This document shows, piece by piece, positions 33,176 to 42,006 of a stretch of 64,000 nt of DNA; the stretch's first letter is position 1; every line of letters starts with the position of its first letter. The stretch spans positions 62,001-126,000 of the forward strand of contig NZ_QKNW01000001.1 in the NCBI RefSeq assembly GCF_009663395.1. The letters are read 5' to 3'. Below the pieces are notes generated by a model. It saw only the letters and a program-made list of their open reading frames with translations, was not told where the DNA came from and made no database searches. A program made the translations under genes and the position numbers. This DNA is from Halosegnis longus. Lineage in GTDB: Archaea > Halobacteriota > Halobacteria > Halobacteriales > Haloarculaceae.

Positions 33176-33387
33176 CGCTACTCGACCGCGTGCGACGGTG
33201 GCTGTTCGGTGGAGACGACGCCGAGTCGTCGGAGACCGAGTCGGAGTCGGCGTCGGCAAACGCCGGCGAGCAGCGGCTCGACCCCGATAACGTCACGCAG
33301 ACCCGAACCACGAGCGACGACGACGCCGTCTCGCAGTTGCAGGATGTCAAACGTGAGGAGACGGACGAGGAGCGTTCCGACGGCTGA
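33172..33387 (+). CDS. 71-aa protein with N-terminal amphipathic helix
   Basis: Starts by ATGA overlap with the preceding gene. MTLLDRVRRWLFGGDD is a short helix with basic and hydrophobic faces, the rest is acidic and disordered-looking. Such N-termini can tether proteins to membranes. The C-terminus of the next gene product (VVARLRSWLSN) has a similar amphipathic pattern. Role unknown; probably linked to its neighbours by coupled translation. Confidence 0.55.
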   Translation: MTLLDRVRRWLFGGDDAESSETESESASANAGEQRLDPDNVTQTRTTSDDDAVSQLQDVKREETDEERSDG

Positions 33388-33435
33388 GGGGTTCGAGCCA
33401 AACTATCATATTCACCGGGTGAGTACCGTCGCTCG

Positions 33436-34347
33436 ATGACCGAGGACGACACCACCGACACGCCCCCGGAGAATGCGCTGCTCGGGCTCTACGAGCGATA
33501 CATCGGTGAGCCGGAAACAGAGTCAGAGGTGTATCTCGGCTTCGGTCTCTTCTTCGCGGGCGTCGCGTGTGCCGCGATCGGACTCGTGTTGTTCGTCGCC
33601 GGAGCCAGCCTCTACGGTCTCCGGACCGCCGGCTACTTCGCGCTGGCACAGCCGGGGTATCTCCTCGGAATGCTCTCGGTCCCCCTCGCGCTGCTTTCGG
33701 TCGTGGTGCTGTTGCCAACCGAACGCCGGGCACAGGTCGCCGGACTCGTCGGCATCGCCATCACCGTCGTCGCGAGCATCGCCTTCCTGCTCTCGTACCC
33801 CGAACGGTGGTTCGAGTTCGGGACACAGAACACGCTTCTGGTGGTCGGGACCTACGCAGTCGGCCTCGCGCTCTTGGCCGCCGTCACCGGAAGCGCGCTC
33901 GTCGCCCACCAGCTGGAGCGGGCACAGACGACCGCGACCGTCCCTGACGAGACCGCGACCGAAGAGCCGGAAGAACACATCAGCGACGAGGAGGTGCAGG
34001 CCGACATCGACGCGGCCATGTCCGACGTCGAACTCTCCTGGGGCGGTGTCGAGAAAGATAACAACCGGGACCTCTCGTTTCGCGAAGACTACGCCGACGA
34101 CGCGGGCGGGAGCCTGAACGCCGAGGCCGAAACGACGGTCAACCCCGGGGGCGTCGACGCGCAGGTCGAGGGGCTTCGACAGCTCAAGGGCGGCGACCGT
34201 GACGTACAGACATCGGAGTCGACGGTCGACGACCAGACCGCGGCGCTGAACGAGCTCAGAGAGCAGAAGCGCGACGACGAGGTCGACCCCGTGGCCGACG
34301 ACTCCGAAGGTGTCGTCGCGCGGCTGCGCTCGTGGCTGTCGAACTGA
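33436..34347 (+). CDS. Four-helix membrane protein with long cytoplasmic tail (DUF7139-like)
   Basis: 303 aa. Four transmembrane segments span residues ~30-160 (VYLGFGLFFAGVACAAIGLV; LLGMLSVPLALLSVVVLLP; VAGLVGIAITVVASIAFLLS; LLVVGTYAVGLALLAAVTG). A ~140-residue acidic cytoplasmic tail ends in an amphipathic VVARLRSWLSN. It resembles haloarchaeal 'permease' proteins of the DUF7139 type. It lies directly upstream of the salactin-like gene; such a tail could anchor or regulate a cytoskeletal filament, which is inference. Confidence 0.65.
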   Translation: MTEDDTTDTPPENALLGLYERYIGEPETESEVYLGFGLFFAGVACAAIGLVLFVAGASLYGLRTAGYFALAQPGYLLGMLSVPLALLSVVVLLPTERRAQVAGLVGIAITVVASIAFLLSYPERWFEFGTQNTLLVVGTYAVGLALLAAVTGSALVAHQLERAQTTATVPDETATEEPEEHISDEEVQADIDAAMSDVELSWGGVEKDNNRDLSFREDYADDAGGSLNAEAETTVNPGGVDAQVEGLRQLKGGDRDVQTSESTVDDQTAALNELREQKRDDEVDPVADDSEGVVARLRSWLSN

Positions 34348-34431
34348 GTCGTCGCGCTACAGTGAGCTGTATTGACGTACAGACCGCGGGAGAGATGGCA
34401 GCAATTACGCTGAACGAAAACGGCGAATAGA

Positions 34432-34439
34432 TTTATGAG
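34432..34439 (+). promoter_or_regulatory. TATA-like box for the salactin-like gene
   Basis: TTTATGAG is centred 27 bp upstream of the ATG at 34462, so the actin gene has its own leaderless promoter in the 114-bp gap. Confidence 0.5.
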
Positions 34440-34461
34440 ATAGGGCCGCCGGGGTATCTGT

Positions 34462-35484
34462 ATGGCAATTGGTCTCGACGTGGGCACGATGAATATCCTG
34501 TCGGCGAGTCAAGAGGGAACCGACACGGTGTTCGTCCAGCAGCGAAACTCATTCGTGGAAATCGAGTACTCCGACATGGCCGAGCAGATGCTCTCCCGGA
34601 GTGACGTGCTCCACATCCGCAAGGACGACAAGGTGTACGTCGTCGGTGACGACGCGTTGAACTTCGCGAACATCTTCAACAAGGAGACGCGCCGTCCGAT
34701 GCAACACGGCATCCTCTCCAGCGACGAGCAGTCGGCCATCCCGATGATGAAGCTCATCATCGAGCAGGTGGTCGGCGAGCCGGACCGCCCCGGCGAGCGG
34801 CTGTACTTCTCCTCGCCCGCGGACCCCATCGACAGCGACCTCTCGACGCTGTACCACCAGAAGACCATCGAGTCGTTCCTGAACGACATGGGGTACGACG
34901 CCGAGCCGATCAACGAGGGGATGGCCGTCATCTACTCCGAGCTGGCAGACCACTCGTTCACCGGGCTGGGCATCTCCTTCGGTGCCGGGATGACGAACGT
35001 CTGTCTCTCCTACTACGCGGTGCCGGTGATGAAGTTCTCCGTCGCCCGCGGTGGCGACTGGGTCGACGAACAGGCCGCTCAGGCGACCGGCACGCCGGTC
35101 GATAAGGTCACCTCAATCAAGGAGGAGGACTTCGCGCTGGACTTCCAGACCGACGTCGGCGGCGTCGAGGGCGCGCTGTCCATCTACTACGAGAACCTGC
35201 TCGAGTACGTCATCGAGAACATCGTCGCGGAGGTCGACGAGGAGGACATCGAGGAGGGTCTCGACGTCCCGGTCGTCGTCACCGGTGGGACCGCCAGCCC
35301 GGACGGGTTCAAAGAGCTGTTCCAGGACCACCTCGAAGGCTCCAACATCCCGTTCAGCATCAGCGAGGTGATGCACGTGGACGAACCGCTCTACAGCGTT
35401 GCTCGTGGCGGGCTCGTGGCCGCTCGCTCGGACGAACAGGACGACAGCGCCGGCCAACAGCAAGCCGAGGCCGGCGAGGACTGA
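34462..35484 (+). CDS. Salactin-like actin-family ATPase
   Basis: 340 aa actin-fold protein. Phosphate-1 is [16 protein letters not shown], the connect-1/phosphate-2 region is [20 protein letters not shown], and the adenosine motif is [20 protein letters not shown] helix ([20 protein letters not shown]) precedes the last. The size and lack of a DnaK substrate domain place it with ParM/MreB-like actins. The closest type known to me is salactin, the dynamically unstable haloarchaeal actin described in Halobacterium salinarum. It would polymerise in the cytoplasm and may support DNA or cell partitioning. The acidic, Gln-rich tail is disordered. Assignment as salactin is by motif and lineage memory, not alignment. 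Confidence 0.78.
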   Translation: MAIGLDVGTMNILSASQEGTDTVFVQQRNSFVEIEYSDMAEQMLSRSDVLHIRKDDKVYVVGDDALNFANIFNKETRRPMQHGILSSDEQSAIPMMKLIIEQVVGEPDRPGERLYFSSPADPIDSDLSTLYHQKTIESFLNDMGYDAEPINEGMAVIYSELADHSFTGLGISFGAGMTNVCLSYYAVPVMKFSVARGGDWVDEQAAQATGTPVDKVTSIKEEDFALDFQTDVGGVEGALSIYYENLLEYVIENIVAEVDEEDIEEGLDVPVVVTGGTASPDGFKELFQDHLEGSNIPFSISEVMHVDEPLYSVARGGLVAARSDEQDDSAGQQQAEAGED

Positions 35485-35514
35485 GTCGCTGTCCGGTCGA
35501 CCGGACCGGGTCGC

Positions 35515-36882
35515 TCAGTCGTCGCGGAGCTGGCCCCCGCAGTGTGGGCAGTACGCGTCTCCCGGAGCGTCCGTCATATCGGCTCCGCAGTGAGGACAGA
35601 AGCTCACGCTGTCGGCACCGGCGCTCGATGACGCTGCAGTGGGCTCTCGGTTGGCCGTCGCAGTCGACTGACCGGCCGGCTCGGCTCTGTCGAAGACGTT
35701 GGTGTTCGACGCGCCGGCGTCCGCTCGGTCGGGCGTGTCGGAGACACGCTTGTCGACCGTCTTCGATGCCGTCGTTCGGCCGTCGTGGTGGCCGAGCGTG
35801 CCCAAGAGCACTCGCGACCCACGGCTGTCGACATCGGGGGACTCTGCAGCGATAGCGTACACCGTGGCATCCTGCCCGCCTACGTAGACGGTTCCGTCTT
35901 TGACCGTCGGCGAAGACTGGACCGGGTCGTCCGTTTCGAACGCCCAGCGTTGCCGACCGGTCTCCGTATCGACCGCGTACAGACGCGTATCGTGGCTGCC
36001 GATGTACACCGTCGATCCCGCCACCGTCGGCGAGGAACGTATCGAATCGGCTGTTTCGAACTGCCAGCGCCGTCTCCCGGTCGCCGCGTCGATCGCCTCG
36101 AGATTCGTCGTCCCGACGTACACGGTTCCGTCGGCGACCGTGGGAGAGGTTCGTATCGACCCCGCTTCCGGATCGAACCGCCACCGTTGTGTTCCGGTCT
36201 GCGCGTCGATCGCGTACACCTTTCCGGAGTAGTCAATCCCCCCTGCGGAATCGCTGGCGACGTACACCGTTCCGTTTACCACTGTCGGCGAGGACCGAAC
36301 CTGGTCGTTCGCCTCGAATGCCCACCGCTGTCTCCCGTTCGCCGTATCGAACGCATACACGTGGTCGTCGTCACACCCGACGTAGACGGTGTCGTCCACG
36401 ACCGTCGGGGACGAATTGAACCCCGCTTCGAACGTCTGTGTCCACCGCTGTGCCCCGGTCGCTCGGTCCACGGCGTAGAAGCCGCTGGACCCGTCGTACA
36501 GATCCACATCGCCGAAGAACACCGTATCTTCAGAAATCGTCGCGGACGTAAAGACCGTACTTCCGTTCTCGAAGGACCAGCGGAACTCTCCGGTGCGCGC
36601 GTCGACAGCGCACAGACAGCCGCTCGTGCCCAGCGAGACTTGGAAGTAGACCGTCCCGTCAGCCACGACTGGCGAGGAGTTCCGAAAGGTGCCAGAGAAC
36701 ACGTCTTCCACATCCGAGATGTCGAACTGCCACTCCTGTCGCCCCGTACTCGCCTGCAGCGCGTGGAGATGGCCGGCGTCGTCGCCGACGTACACGGTCC
36801 CGTCGACAATCGTCGGAGACGAGTTGACGGCGTCGTCGGCGGTGAAACGCCACTGCTCGGTACCGGCGGCGTTGGTGTTCAT
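35515..36882 (-). CDS. PQQ-like beta-propeller repeat protein with C-terminal zinc ribbon
   Basis: 455 aa. About eight repeats of the pattern SSPTVVDGTVYVGxxDxxxYAxDxxTGxxxWxF form a BamB/PQQ-type propeller up to ~residue 350. A linker and a double zinc ribbon (CPHCGADM ... CPHCGGQLRDD) end the protein. There is no signal peptide, so unlike BamB or quinoprotein dehydrogenases it should be cytoplasmic and serve as a protein- or ligand-binding platform. A TATA-like element (minus, 36907-36914) lies 28 bp upstream. Confidence 0.82.
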   Translation of the reverse strand: MNTNAAGTEQWRFTADDAVNSSPTIVDGTVYVGDDAGHLHALQASTGRQEWQFDISDVEDVFSGTFRNSSPVVADGTVYFQVSLGTSGCLCAVDARTGEFRWSFENGSTVFTSATISEDTVFFGDVDLYDGSSGFYAVDRATGAQRWTQTFEAGFNSSPTVVDDTVYVGCDDDHVYAFDTANGRQRWAFEANDQVRSSPTVVNGTVYVASDSAGGIDYSGKVYAIDAQTGTQRWRFDPEAGSIRTSPTVADGTVYVGTTNLEAIDAATGRRRWQFETADSIRSSPTVAGSTVYIGSHDTRLYAVDTETGRQRWAFETDDPVQSSPTVKDGTVYVGGQDATVYAIAAESPDVDSRGSRVLLGTLGHHDGRTTASKTVDKRVSDTPDRADAGASNTNVFDRAEPAGQSTATANREPTAASSSAGADSVSFCPHCGADMTDAPGDAYCPHCGGQLRDD

Positions 36883-36906
36883 GGTACGGGATGTATCGCC
36901 ATCCCC

Positions 36907-36914
36907 TATAATTC
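36907..36914 (-). promoter_or_regulatory. TATA-like box for the propeller gene
   Basis: GAATTATA on the minus strand is centred 28 bp upstream of the ATG at 36882. The rest of the 310-bp gap (36883-37192) shows no convincing gene; on the plus strand it holds a CGTATAAAGA motif (37068-37077) of unknown use. Confidence 0.5.
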
Positions 36915-37162
36915 ATAGTTGTGGACGGTACGCCCGACAGCACCTCGTGGAGAGACCGGTGGGCGACCAGTGCATTCGGCGACACTACACCGCCCACCGA
37001 CGCACAGTTCACCTTCTGACACTGTTGTGCGTTCCAGCCAGCATCATTATGCTCCACAGCTATCGTATAAAGAGCACGCGAGCCTGATGCCGCGGCGTCC
37101 GCGGTTCGGTCGGTGGGGTTGGATTCGTGGATGTGTCCGCTGAACGCCGGCGTCAGCGGAAG

Positions 37163-37168
37163 CTAAAT
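37163..37168 (+). promoter_or_regulatory. TATA-like box for the tautomerase gene
   Basis: CTAAAT is centred 27 bp before the ATG at 37193, which fixes the N-terminus so that Pro2 becomes the catalytic residue after Met removal. Confidence 0.45.
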
Positions 37169-37192
37169 CCGTCTTCACGGACGACTACGCTC

Positions 37193-37567
37193 ATGCCGTT
37201 GTTGCAGTTCGACACGAGTGCACCGCTATCCGACGCTGACAAGAGCGCATTTGCAGCCCGCGTCACGGAGTTGTACACCGCCGAGATGGACACGACAGCC
37301 GGGCACGTCGCCGTGACGTTCCGCGACCGCGAGCGGTCGGACCTCTATCTCGGGCGAGCCGTCGACGGTCCGCTGCTGTTTCTCGACGCCGAGATTCGCC
37401 GCGGCCGGTCACACGAGCGCAAACGCGCGTTCGGACTCGCCACGATGGAGTACGCCGGCGCGGAGTTCGACATCCCCGAGGAGAATATGAAAGTCGTCTT
37501 CACCGAACACCCCGGCGAGTCGATGATGGGCGTCAACCGCGTCGGGGGCGAGTGGCGTCCGGAGTAA
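37193..37567 (+). CDS. Tautomerase-superfamily protein (MIF/4-OT fold)
   Basis: 124 aa, starting MPLLQFDTSAPLSDADKSAF. Pro directly after Met is the catalytic base of this superfamily, and the following beta-alpha-beta unit plus the second half (RRGRSHERKRAFGLATMEYA) give the double-repeat MIF-like length. Ends with GESMMGVNRVGGEWRPE. Likely a small cytosolic trimer that catalyses keto-enol tautomerisation or dehalogenation-type chemistry. The physiological substrate is unknown. Single gene. Confidence 0.75.
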   Translation: MPLLQFDTSAPLSDADKSAFAARVTELYTAEMDTTAGHVAVTFRDRERSDLYLGRAVDGPLLFLDAEIRRGRSHERKRAFGLATMEYAGAEFDIPEENMKVVFTEHPGESMMGVNRVGGEWRPE

Positions 37568-37638
37568 GCCCTCCCGACCGTGGGTCAGAGACCGGAGTGC
37601 TCGGGTGTGACCGTTCTCTGTGCTCGCGTGCGCCGTTG

Positions 37639-37764
37639 TTACCTCCCGAACCAGCGGAGCACCGCACCCACGAGTGCGACAACCGCACCGAGCGTGAACG
37701 TTCCGGGAAGCGGGAGGGCGAACAAGACGCCACCGAGCGCCACGACGGCCGTGGACGTTCGCAT
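37639..37764 (-). CDS. 41-aa small membrane protein
   Basis: ATG at 37764. MRTSTAVVALGGVLFALPLP is followed by a second hydrophobic stretch (TLGAVVALVGAVLRWFG). The two short helices are joined by a Pro-Gly turn, a likely helical-hairpin membrane peptide. An in-frame upstream start would add 19 unrelated residues. No partner or domain recognised. Confidence 0.45.
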   Translation of the reverse strand: MRTSTAVVALGGVLFALPLPGTFTLGAVVALVGAVLRWFGR

Positions 37765-37875
37765 TGTGCTGATATCTCTCCCGGGCCATTTGTGTCTACT
37801 GGCGAGCGGCACCAACTCCATCGGCCTCGAACGGTACAGAAACGACGGCGGAGCCGCTCGATTAAGACAAGGAAC

Positions 37876-40203
37876 TCACGATGGGTCGAGCACCTCGACC
37901 CCGGTTATCTCGAACCGAGCACCGCCGGCTGGACCGTCAATCACGTGAACGTCCCAGCCGTGCGCCTCGACGACTTGCTCGACGATCTGTAATCCGAAGC
38001 CGGTGCCGTTCGTCGATGTCGAGTAGCCTACGTCGAACACCCGGTGGCGTTCCTCGGGCGGGATACCCGGCCCGTCGTCTGCAATCGCGAAGCCGCGGTC
38101 GGTCTTGTGAACGCGGACTGTGACCGCTGGTCCGGCGTGGTCGATGGCGTTCCGAAAGAGGTTTTCGAGCACCTGTCTGAGTCGGTCCTCGTCGGCCAGG
38201 ACGTGCGACCACTCGCCGGCTCCCTCGCCGTCGACGATGAGTTCGGCGTCCTCGTGGGCGTCGGCGACGAGACGCCACGCAGCGTCGACAGTCGCACGGA
38301 AGTCGACAGGCTCCGTCGCTCCGATGTCCTGTCCCTCCGAACTGAGCCAGAGCATATCCTCAATCAGCCGTTGCATCCGGTCGAGCGCGTCGCCGATCTG
38401 GTCGAGGTCTTGGCTATCGCAGTCGGCCCGGGCCAGTTCCAACCGTCCCTTGGCGACGCTCATCGGGTTCTGCAGGTCGTGAGAGACCACTTCCGCGAAC
38501 TCTTCGAGCCGCTCGTTTTGCCGTTCGAGCTGGCGCTCGTTCGCCTTCTGTCGGCTGATGTCACGCCCGACGCCCACGAGTCCGACCGTCTCCCCGTCCG
38601 GGTCGGTGAGCCGCGCGCCGGTGAACTCGTAGGGGATTCGCTCGTCGTCGGCCGTGAGCAGTTCTGCCTCGATCGTCGCCCGGCCGGTCTCGAACGTCTC
38701 TTCGATCGCGCCCGCAATTTGTCGTCTCTCGTCGGGCGGGAAGAGTTCGACAGCCGCCATCGTATCAAGTTCGTCGTCGTCGTAGCCGGTGACCGTCGAG
38801 AGATGGCTGTTCCAGCGTCGGAACGTCCCGTCGACGTTGACGACGTAGAAGATGTCGTTCAGCGTATCCAGCGCCTGCTCGATGAACAGCTGTTCTTCCT
38901 CCAGCTTGGCCTCTCGCTCCCGCCGCTGTTCGTTCCGGCGCGCGCGATGTACCAGGTCGGCGATGTTGCCGGCGAACTGGATTTCGTCCTCGGTCCAGTC
39001 GCGCGCGCCGTCGACGTGTTCGTGACACACCATCCCGACGAACTCACCTTCCGACCGAAGCGTTGCATCCAGCAGGGCGTCGATATCGTTGGGTGCCAGA
39101 TACTCGTCGGTGAGGTGGGTCGTGCGGGGGTCCGCGTCGGTGTCCTCGACCGCGAGCGCCCAGTTATCTTGGAGGGTGTCGAAGTAGTGAGGGTAGTCGT
39201 CGACGGCCAGTTCCATTCCGCGCTCGTGGCTCCCGGACGCTCGGTCGTAGTGGTCGACGCACCGGACGACCCCGTCCGTCTCGTCCAGCAGCCAGACGTT
39301 GACTCGCTGGACGTCCAGAACGTCCGCCGCCGTTTCCGTAATCCGTCTGACCGCGGGCTCGAAGGCCCCCGCTGTGACGGCGTCGTCGGTCGCTAACTCG
39401 ACGAGCGCCTCGCGCTGGCGCTGTTGGCGGGTCTGTCGGCGGTGGGCTTCGGTGATGTCGCGAAACTGCGAGAAGACCGCCACCACGTCGCCGGCGTCGT
39501 CGGTGACCGCACGGTTGTGCCACTCGCAGACGATTCGCTCACCGTCGCCGGTGACGTTTTCGTTGACGCTGTGGTATCCGCCGGAGGCGTTCAGGATATC
39601 CGTCACGACCGCGGCGACGTCTTCCCGGTCGGATTCTGGGACAATCGTCTCCCACTGCTCCCCGACCAGCTCCGCTTCCGACCGCCCGAGAATCGCCTGG
39701 GCGGCCTCGTTGACCCGCTGGAAGCGGAACTGGTCGTCGAACTCGATGACACCGAGGGGGGACTGCTCGAAGAACAGCGACAGCCGCTCCTGGCTCGCGT
39801 CCAGCCGGCGCTGCGAGCGGTACTGCTCGACGGCGTTGATGATGCGGTTGGCGAGAATCGTGTACTGGCTCTTTCCGGTGTCTTTCTGGAGGTAATCCGT
39901 CACGCCGGCCGAAATCGCCTCGCTGGCGATTTCTTCGGACCCTTTGCCGGTGTAGAGAATGAACGGAAGATCCGGATACTTCTCGCGGACGGTCTTGAGA
40001 ATCTCCAACCCGTTCATTTGGGGGATGTCATAATCGGAGACGATACAGTCCAGGTCGGTCTCGGCTAAGATACGCAGCCCCTCGTCGGGCGTCGTCGCGG
40101 TTTGGACCGTGAACCGGTCGTCCTCTCGCTGTAAGAAGGTCGCGGCCATCTCACTCAAACTGGGTTCGTCGTCGATGTGCAGGACGGAGATTGCATCGGC
40201 CAT
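37876..40203 (-). CDS. Hybrid histidine kinase: receiver-PAS-GAF-PAS-HisKA-HATPase
   Basis: 775 aa from the ATG at 40203 (MADAISVLHIDDEPSLSEM). N-terminal receiver domain with acidic pocket HIDDEP and phosphoacceptor Asp in CIVSDYDIPQMNG (about D55), ending FILYTGKGSEEIA. Then PAS (~140-260), GAF (~275-430), a second PAS (~440-560), HisKA with VVSHDLQNPMSV (about H575), and HATPase (NLFRNAIDHAG, DDGPGIPPEE, GTGFGLQIV). An N-terminal receiver suggests input from another kinase, giving a phosphorelay-like circuit. Cytoplasmic. It resembles the kinase at 30034-31905 in its C-terminal half. Confidence 0.88.
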   Translation of the reverse strand: MADAISVLHIDDEPSLSEMAATFLQREDDRFTVQTATTPDEGLRILAETDLDCIVSDYDIPQMNGLEILKTVREKYPDLPFILYTGKGSEEIASEAISAGVTDYLQKDTGKSQYTILANRIINAVEQYRSQRRLDASQERLSLFFEQSPLGVIEFDDQFRFQRVNEAAQAILGRSEAELVGEQWETIVPESDREDVAAVVTDILNASGGYHSVNENVTGDGERIVCEWHNRAVTDDAGDVVAVFSQFRDITEAHRRQTRQQRQREALVELATDDAVTAGAFEPAVRRITETAADVLDVQRVNVWLLDETDGVVRCVDHYDRASGSHERGMELAVDDYPHYFDTLQDNWALAVEDTDADPRTTHLTDEYLAPNDIDALLDATLRSEGEFVGMVCHEHVDGARDWTEDEIQFAGNIADLVHRARRNEQRREREAKLEEEQLFIEQALDTLNDIFYVVNVDGTFRRWNSHLSTVTGYDDDELDTMAAVELFPPDERRQIAGAIEETFETGRATIEAELLTADDERIPYEFTGARLTDPDGETVGLVGVGRDISRQKANERQLERQNERLEEFAEVVSHDLQNPMSVAKGRLELARADCDSQDLDQIGDALDRMQRLIEDMLWLSSEGQDIGATEPVDFRATVDAAWRLVADAHEDAELIVDGEGAGEWSHVLADEDRLRQVLENLFRNAIDHAGPAVTVRVHKTDRGFAIADDGPGIPPEERHRVFDVGYSTSTNGTGFGLQIVEQVVEAHGWDVHVIDGPAGGARFEITGVEVLDPS

Positions 40204-40260
40204 CCGTGTACGTCCCCGAATCGAGACGTGCGAGCACAATGTAGGTTGGGAAAGCGGGAT

Positions 40261-41040
40261 TCAGCTGAGACCGACCTGTAGCAGCCGGAGTCCGATGCCG
40301 GTGAGCAGCAGGAGGACGAACCGGTCTCGATGGGCGTCTGCGACCGCCGTCTGCAGTCGTTTGCCGATTTCCACGCCGACGATCGCCGGTGCGGCCGCAG
40401 CGACCGACGCGAGGACGACAGTCCGCGACGGATACAGCCCGAGCACCCCCGCCGCGGCGACGCGAACCCCGTTGAGACCCAGAAACACCAGCGCGACGAC
40501 GCTGACGAACAGCCCATGGGACAGGTCTCGGCTCTTGAAATACGCGATGAGCTGGACACCGACGTTCGTCCCGCCGAAGACGAGCCCGGAGAGCGTCCCG
40601 ACTACGCCCATCATCCACCACCGTTCGACGAAACACCGTTGTTTCATCCAGTCAACTCCGGGCACATCGACGACCGTCTGTGCGGTCGCGACGAACGCCA
40701 GCGTCACGACGCCGAGTCCGACTCGGAGCGGACCCGCGGGCACTTCCTCAAGCACCACCATCCCGAGGAGCGTTCCGAGGGCTGCAGTCGCGAACACCGG
40801 AAAGAAGCGACGGCCACAGCTCCGGAGGTCAGCCGGCGAGACATCACGGGCAATCGAGAGATTCACCCCCAAGATGGGGAGAATCATGAACACGACGGCG
40901 GTGGACGGCTCGATTCGACTCGCCAGCGCCATCGTCCCGACGAGCGCGAAGCCGAAGCCGGCGACGCCGTTGACGACGCCCGCGAGCAGAATCACGGCCG
41001 CGAACGCCACGAGGACCGCGGGTGCGAGACCGAGTACCAT
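40261..41040 (-). CDS. TauE/SafE-family (TSUP) anion exporter
   Basis: 259 aa with about eight membrane helices in two pseudo-repeats. The opening motif is VAFAAVILLAGVVNGVAGFG and the repeat counterpart VVGTLSGLVFGGTNVGVQLI, both diagnostic of the TSUP (sulfite exporter TauE/SafE) family. It moves sulfite, sulfoacetate or a similar organic anion across the membrane. Upstream of the hybrid kinase on the same strand, but with a 57-bp gap and no evident link. Confidence 0.83.
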   Translation of the reverse strand: MVLGLAPAVLVAFAAVILLAGVVNGVAGFGFALVGTMALASRIEPSTAVVFMILPILGVNLSIARDVSPADLRSCGRRFFPVFATAALGTLLGMVVLEEVPAGPLRVGLGVVTLAFVATAQTVVDVPGVDWMKQRCFVERWWMMGVVGTLSGLVFGGTNVGVQLIAYFKSRDLSHGLFVSVVALVFLGLNGVRVAAAGVLGLYPSRTVVLASVAAAAPAIVGVEIGKRLQTAVADAHRDRFVLLLLTGIGLRLLQVGLS

Positions 41041-41082
41041 CAGTTGCGAGTGGGGTTGCGCGTCACGTACCGAAGGGGCGAA

Positions 41083-41454
41083 TCACTCATCGTAGATGTC
41101 CCCTCTGATGTCCTCGACGAACGTCGCGAGCCTGCTCGCTGCGACCGTGTCCAAGAGGACGACGGTCCCGCTTGCGTCGTCCCGAGGGAGATGGACGATA
41201 ACTCGCTTCTTGAACAGGCGGACAGTAGCGGTTAGCTCCCCTTCGCGTGCTGTCGCGGCCGGGCTCTCACGCCGCCCCTGGTCGGTACGGATATCTGCCA
41301 ACAGCTCCGCTTCGAGGTCTGACCCGTGAAGCTCGGCGACATCGTCTCGCCGGTACAGGTCCCGATGGTCGTCGCCGTCGTAGATGATGACGGCCTGAAG
41401 CGCGTCGCCGGCGTGTGAACGCAGATGTGCGACGAGGGCATCGGGCGTCGTCAT
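41083..41454 (-). CDS. DUF7522-like small haloarchaeal protein (paralogue 1)
   Basis: 123 aa from the ATG at 41454 (a GTG at 41460 is possible). Layout: helix LVAHLRSHAGDALQAVIIYDG, the RDLYRRDDVAELHG strand-helix, then TATVRLFKKRVIVHLPRDDASGTVV. The protein at 46696-47070 has the same order and motifs (LFEDGLVAHFWPTGDVSDGV), so the two are paralogues. No catalytic motif or known role. Confidence 0.65.
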   Translation of the reverse strand: MTTPDALVAHLRSHAGDALQAVIIYDGDDHRDLYRRDDVAELHGSDLEAELLADIRTDQGRRESPAATAREGELTATVRLFKKRVIVHLPRDDASGTVVLLDTVAASRLATFVEDIRGDIYDE

Positions 41455-41572
41455 ATCCACACCACTCCGGTTGAGCGCCGGCGTTTCGAAGTGAACGGAG
41501 ACACGGGCATGACGGCCCGTTCGTTAGCCCGCGGTGACATAACACTACTGTCTCGCGCGCCGTCTAGGGCGT

Positions 41573-41872
41573 TCACTCCGCGACCAGCGGGCGGCGCCGT
41601 CGGGAGCGATCGTCGCTGTTGTCGGTCGTGACCGAGTACAGCGTCTGTCTGGCGTCCATGATCAGCGGTCGGGTTTCGACGACCCCAGCGTCTTGCAGTT
41701 CCGCGAGCGCGTCGCGGACGGTTCGAGCGGGCAGCAGCGTTTCATCGACGAGCTGGCGTTGCGTCGCTTCCCCTTGGTTGGCGAGCACCAGCGCGACCAG
41801 CTTCACGCTCGGCGGATACCCCTCGATTGCCTCGCTGAGCGCCGGGAGGTCGGTGAATGTGAGTCCAGCCAT
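41573..41872 (-). CDS. Small winged-helix (MarR-like) transcriptional regulator
   Basis: 99 aa from the ATG at 41872, set by a TATA-like TATTTAT (41895-41901, read on the minus strand as ATAAATA) 26 bp upstream. The longer open frame adds a Cys-rich stretch unlike the family. Helix-turn-helix: EATQRQLVDETLLPARTVRD (helices 2-3), followed by the wing LQDAGVVETRPLIMDARQTL. Archaeal MarR-like regulators of this size are usually local repressors. Target unknown. Confidence 0.75.
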   Translation of the reverse strand: MAGLTFTDLPALSEAIEGYPPSVKLVALVLANQGEATQRQLVDETLLPARTVRDALAELQDAGVVETRPLIMDARQTLYSVTTDNSDDRSRRRRPLVAE

Positions 41873-41894
41873 GTCCGGAGGGACGCGAGTATCG

Positions 41895-41901
41895 TATTTA
41901 T
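41895..41901 (-). promoter_or_regulatory. TATA-like box for the winged-helix regulator gene
   Basis: ATAAATA on the minus strand, centred 26 bp upstream of the ATG at 41872. Confidence 0.5.
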
Positions 41902-42006
41902 CAGTACAGCGGCAGTGCATCCGTACTGCACAGCCGCGCCGCTGGCGTGTCCGTTCGCGTGTAAAAATCGCCGCTGACCGACGCGACTATCCCGCTGATT
42001 GCCGCG

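Noticed and set aside
37068-37141. Short plus-strand ORF MPRRPRFGRWGWIRGCVR behind a CGTATAAAGA motif
   Set aside because: The ATG lies only ~15 bp after the TATA-like motif, the peptide is basic and unlike real haloarchaeal proteins, and the tautomerase gene has its own closer TATA-like box.
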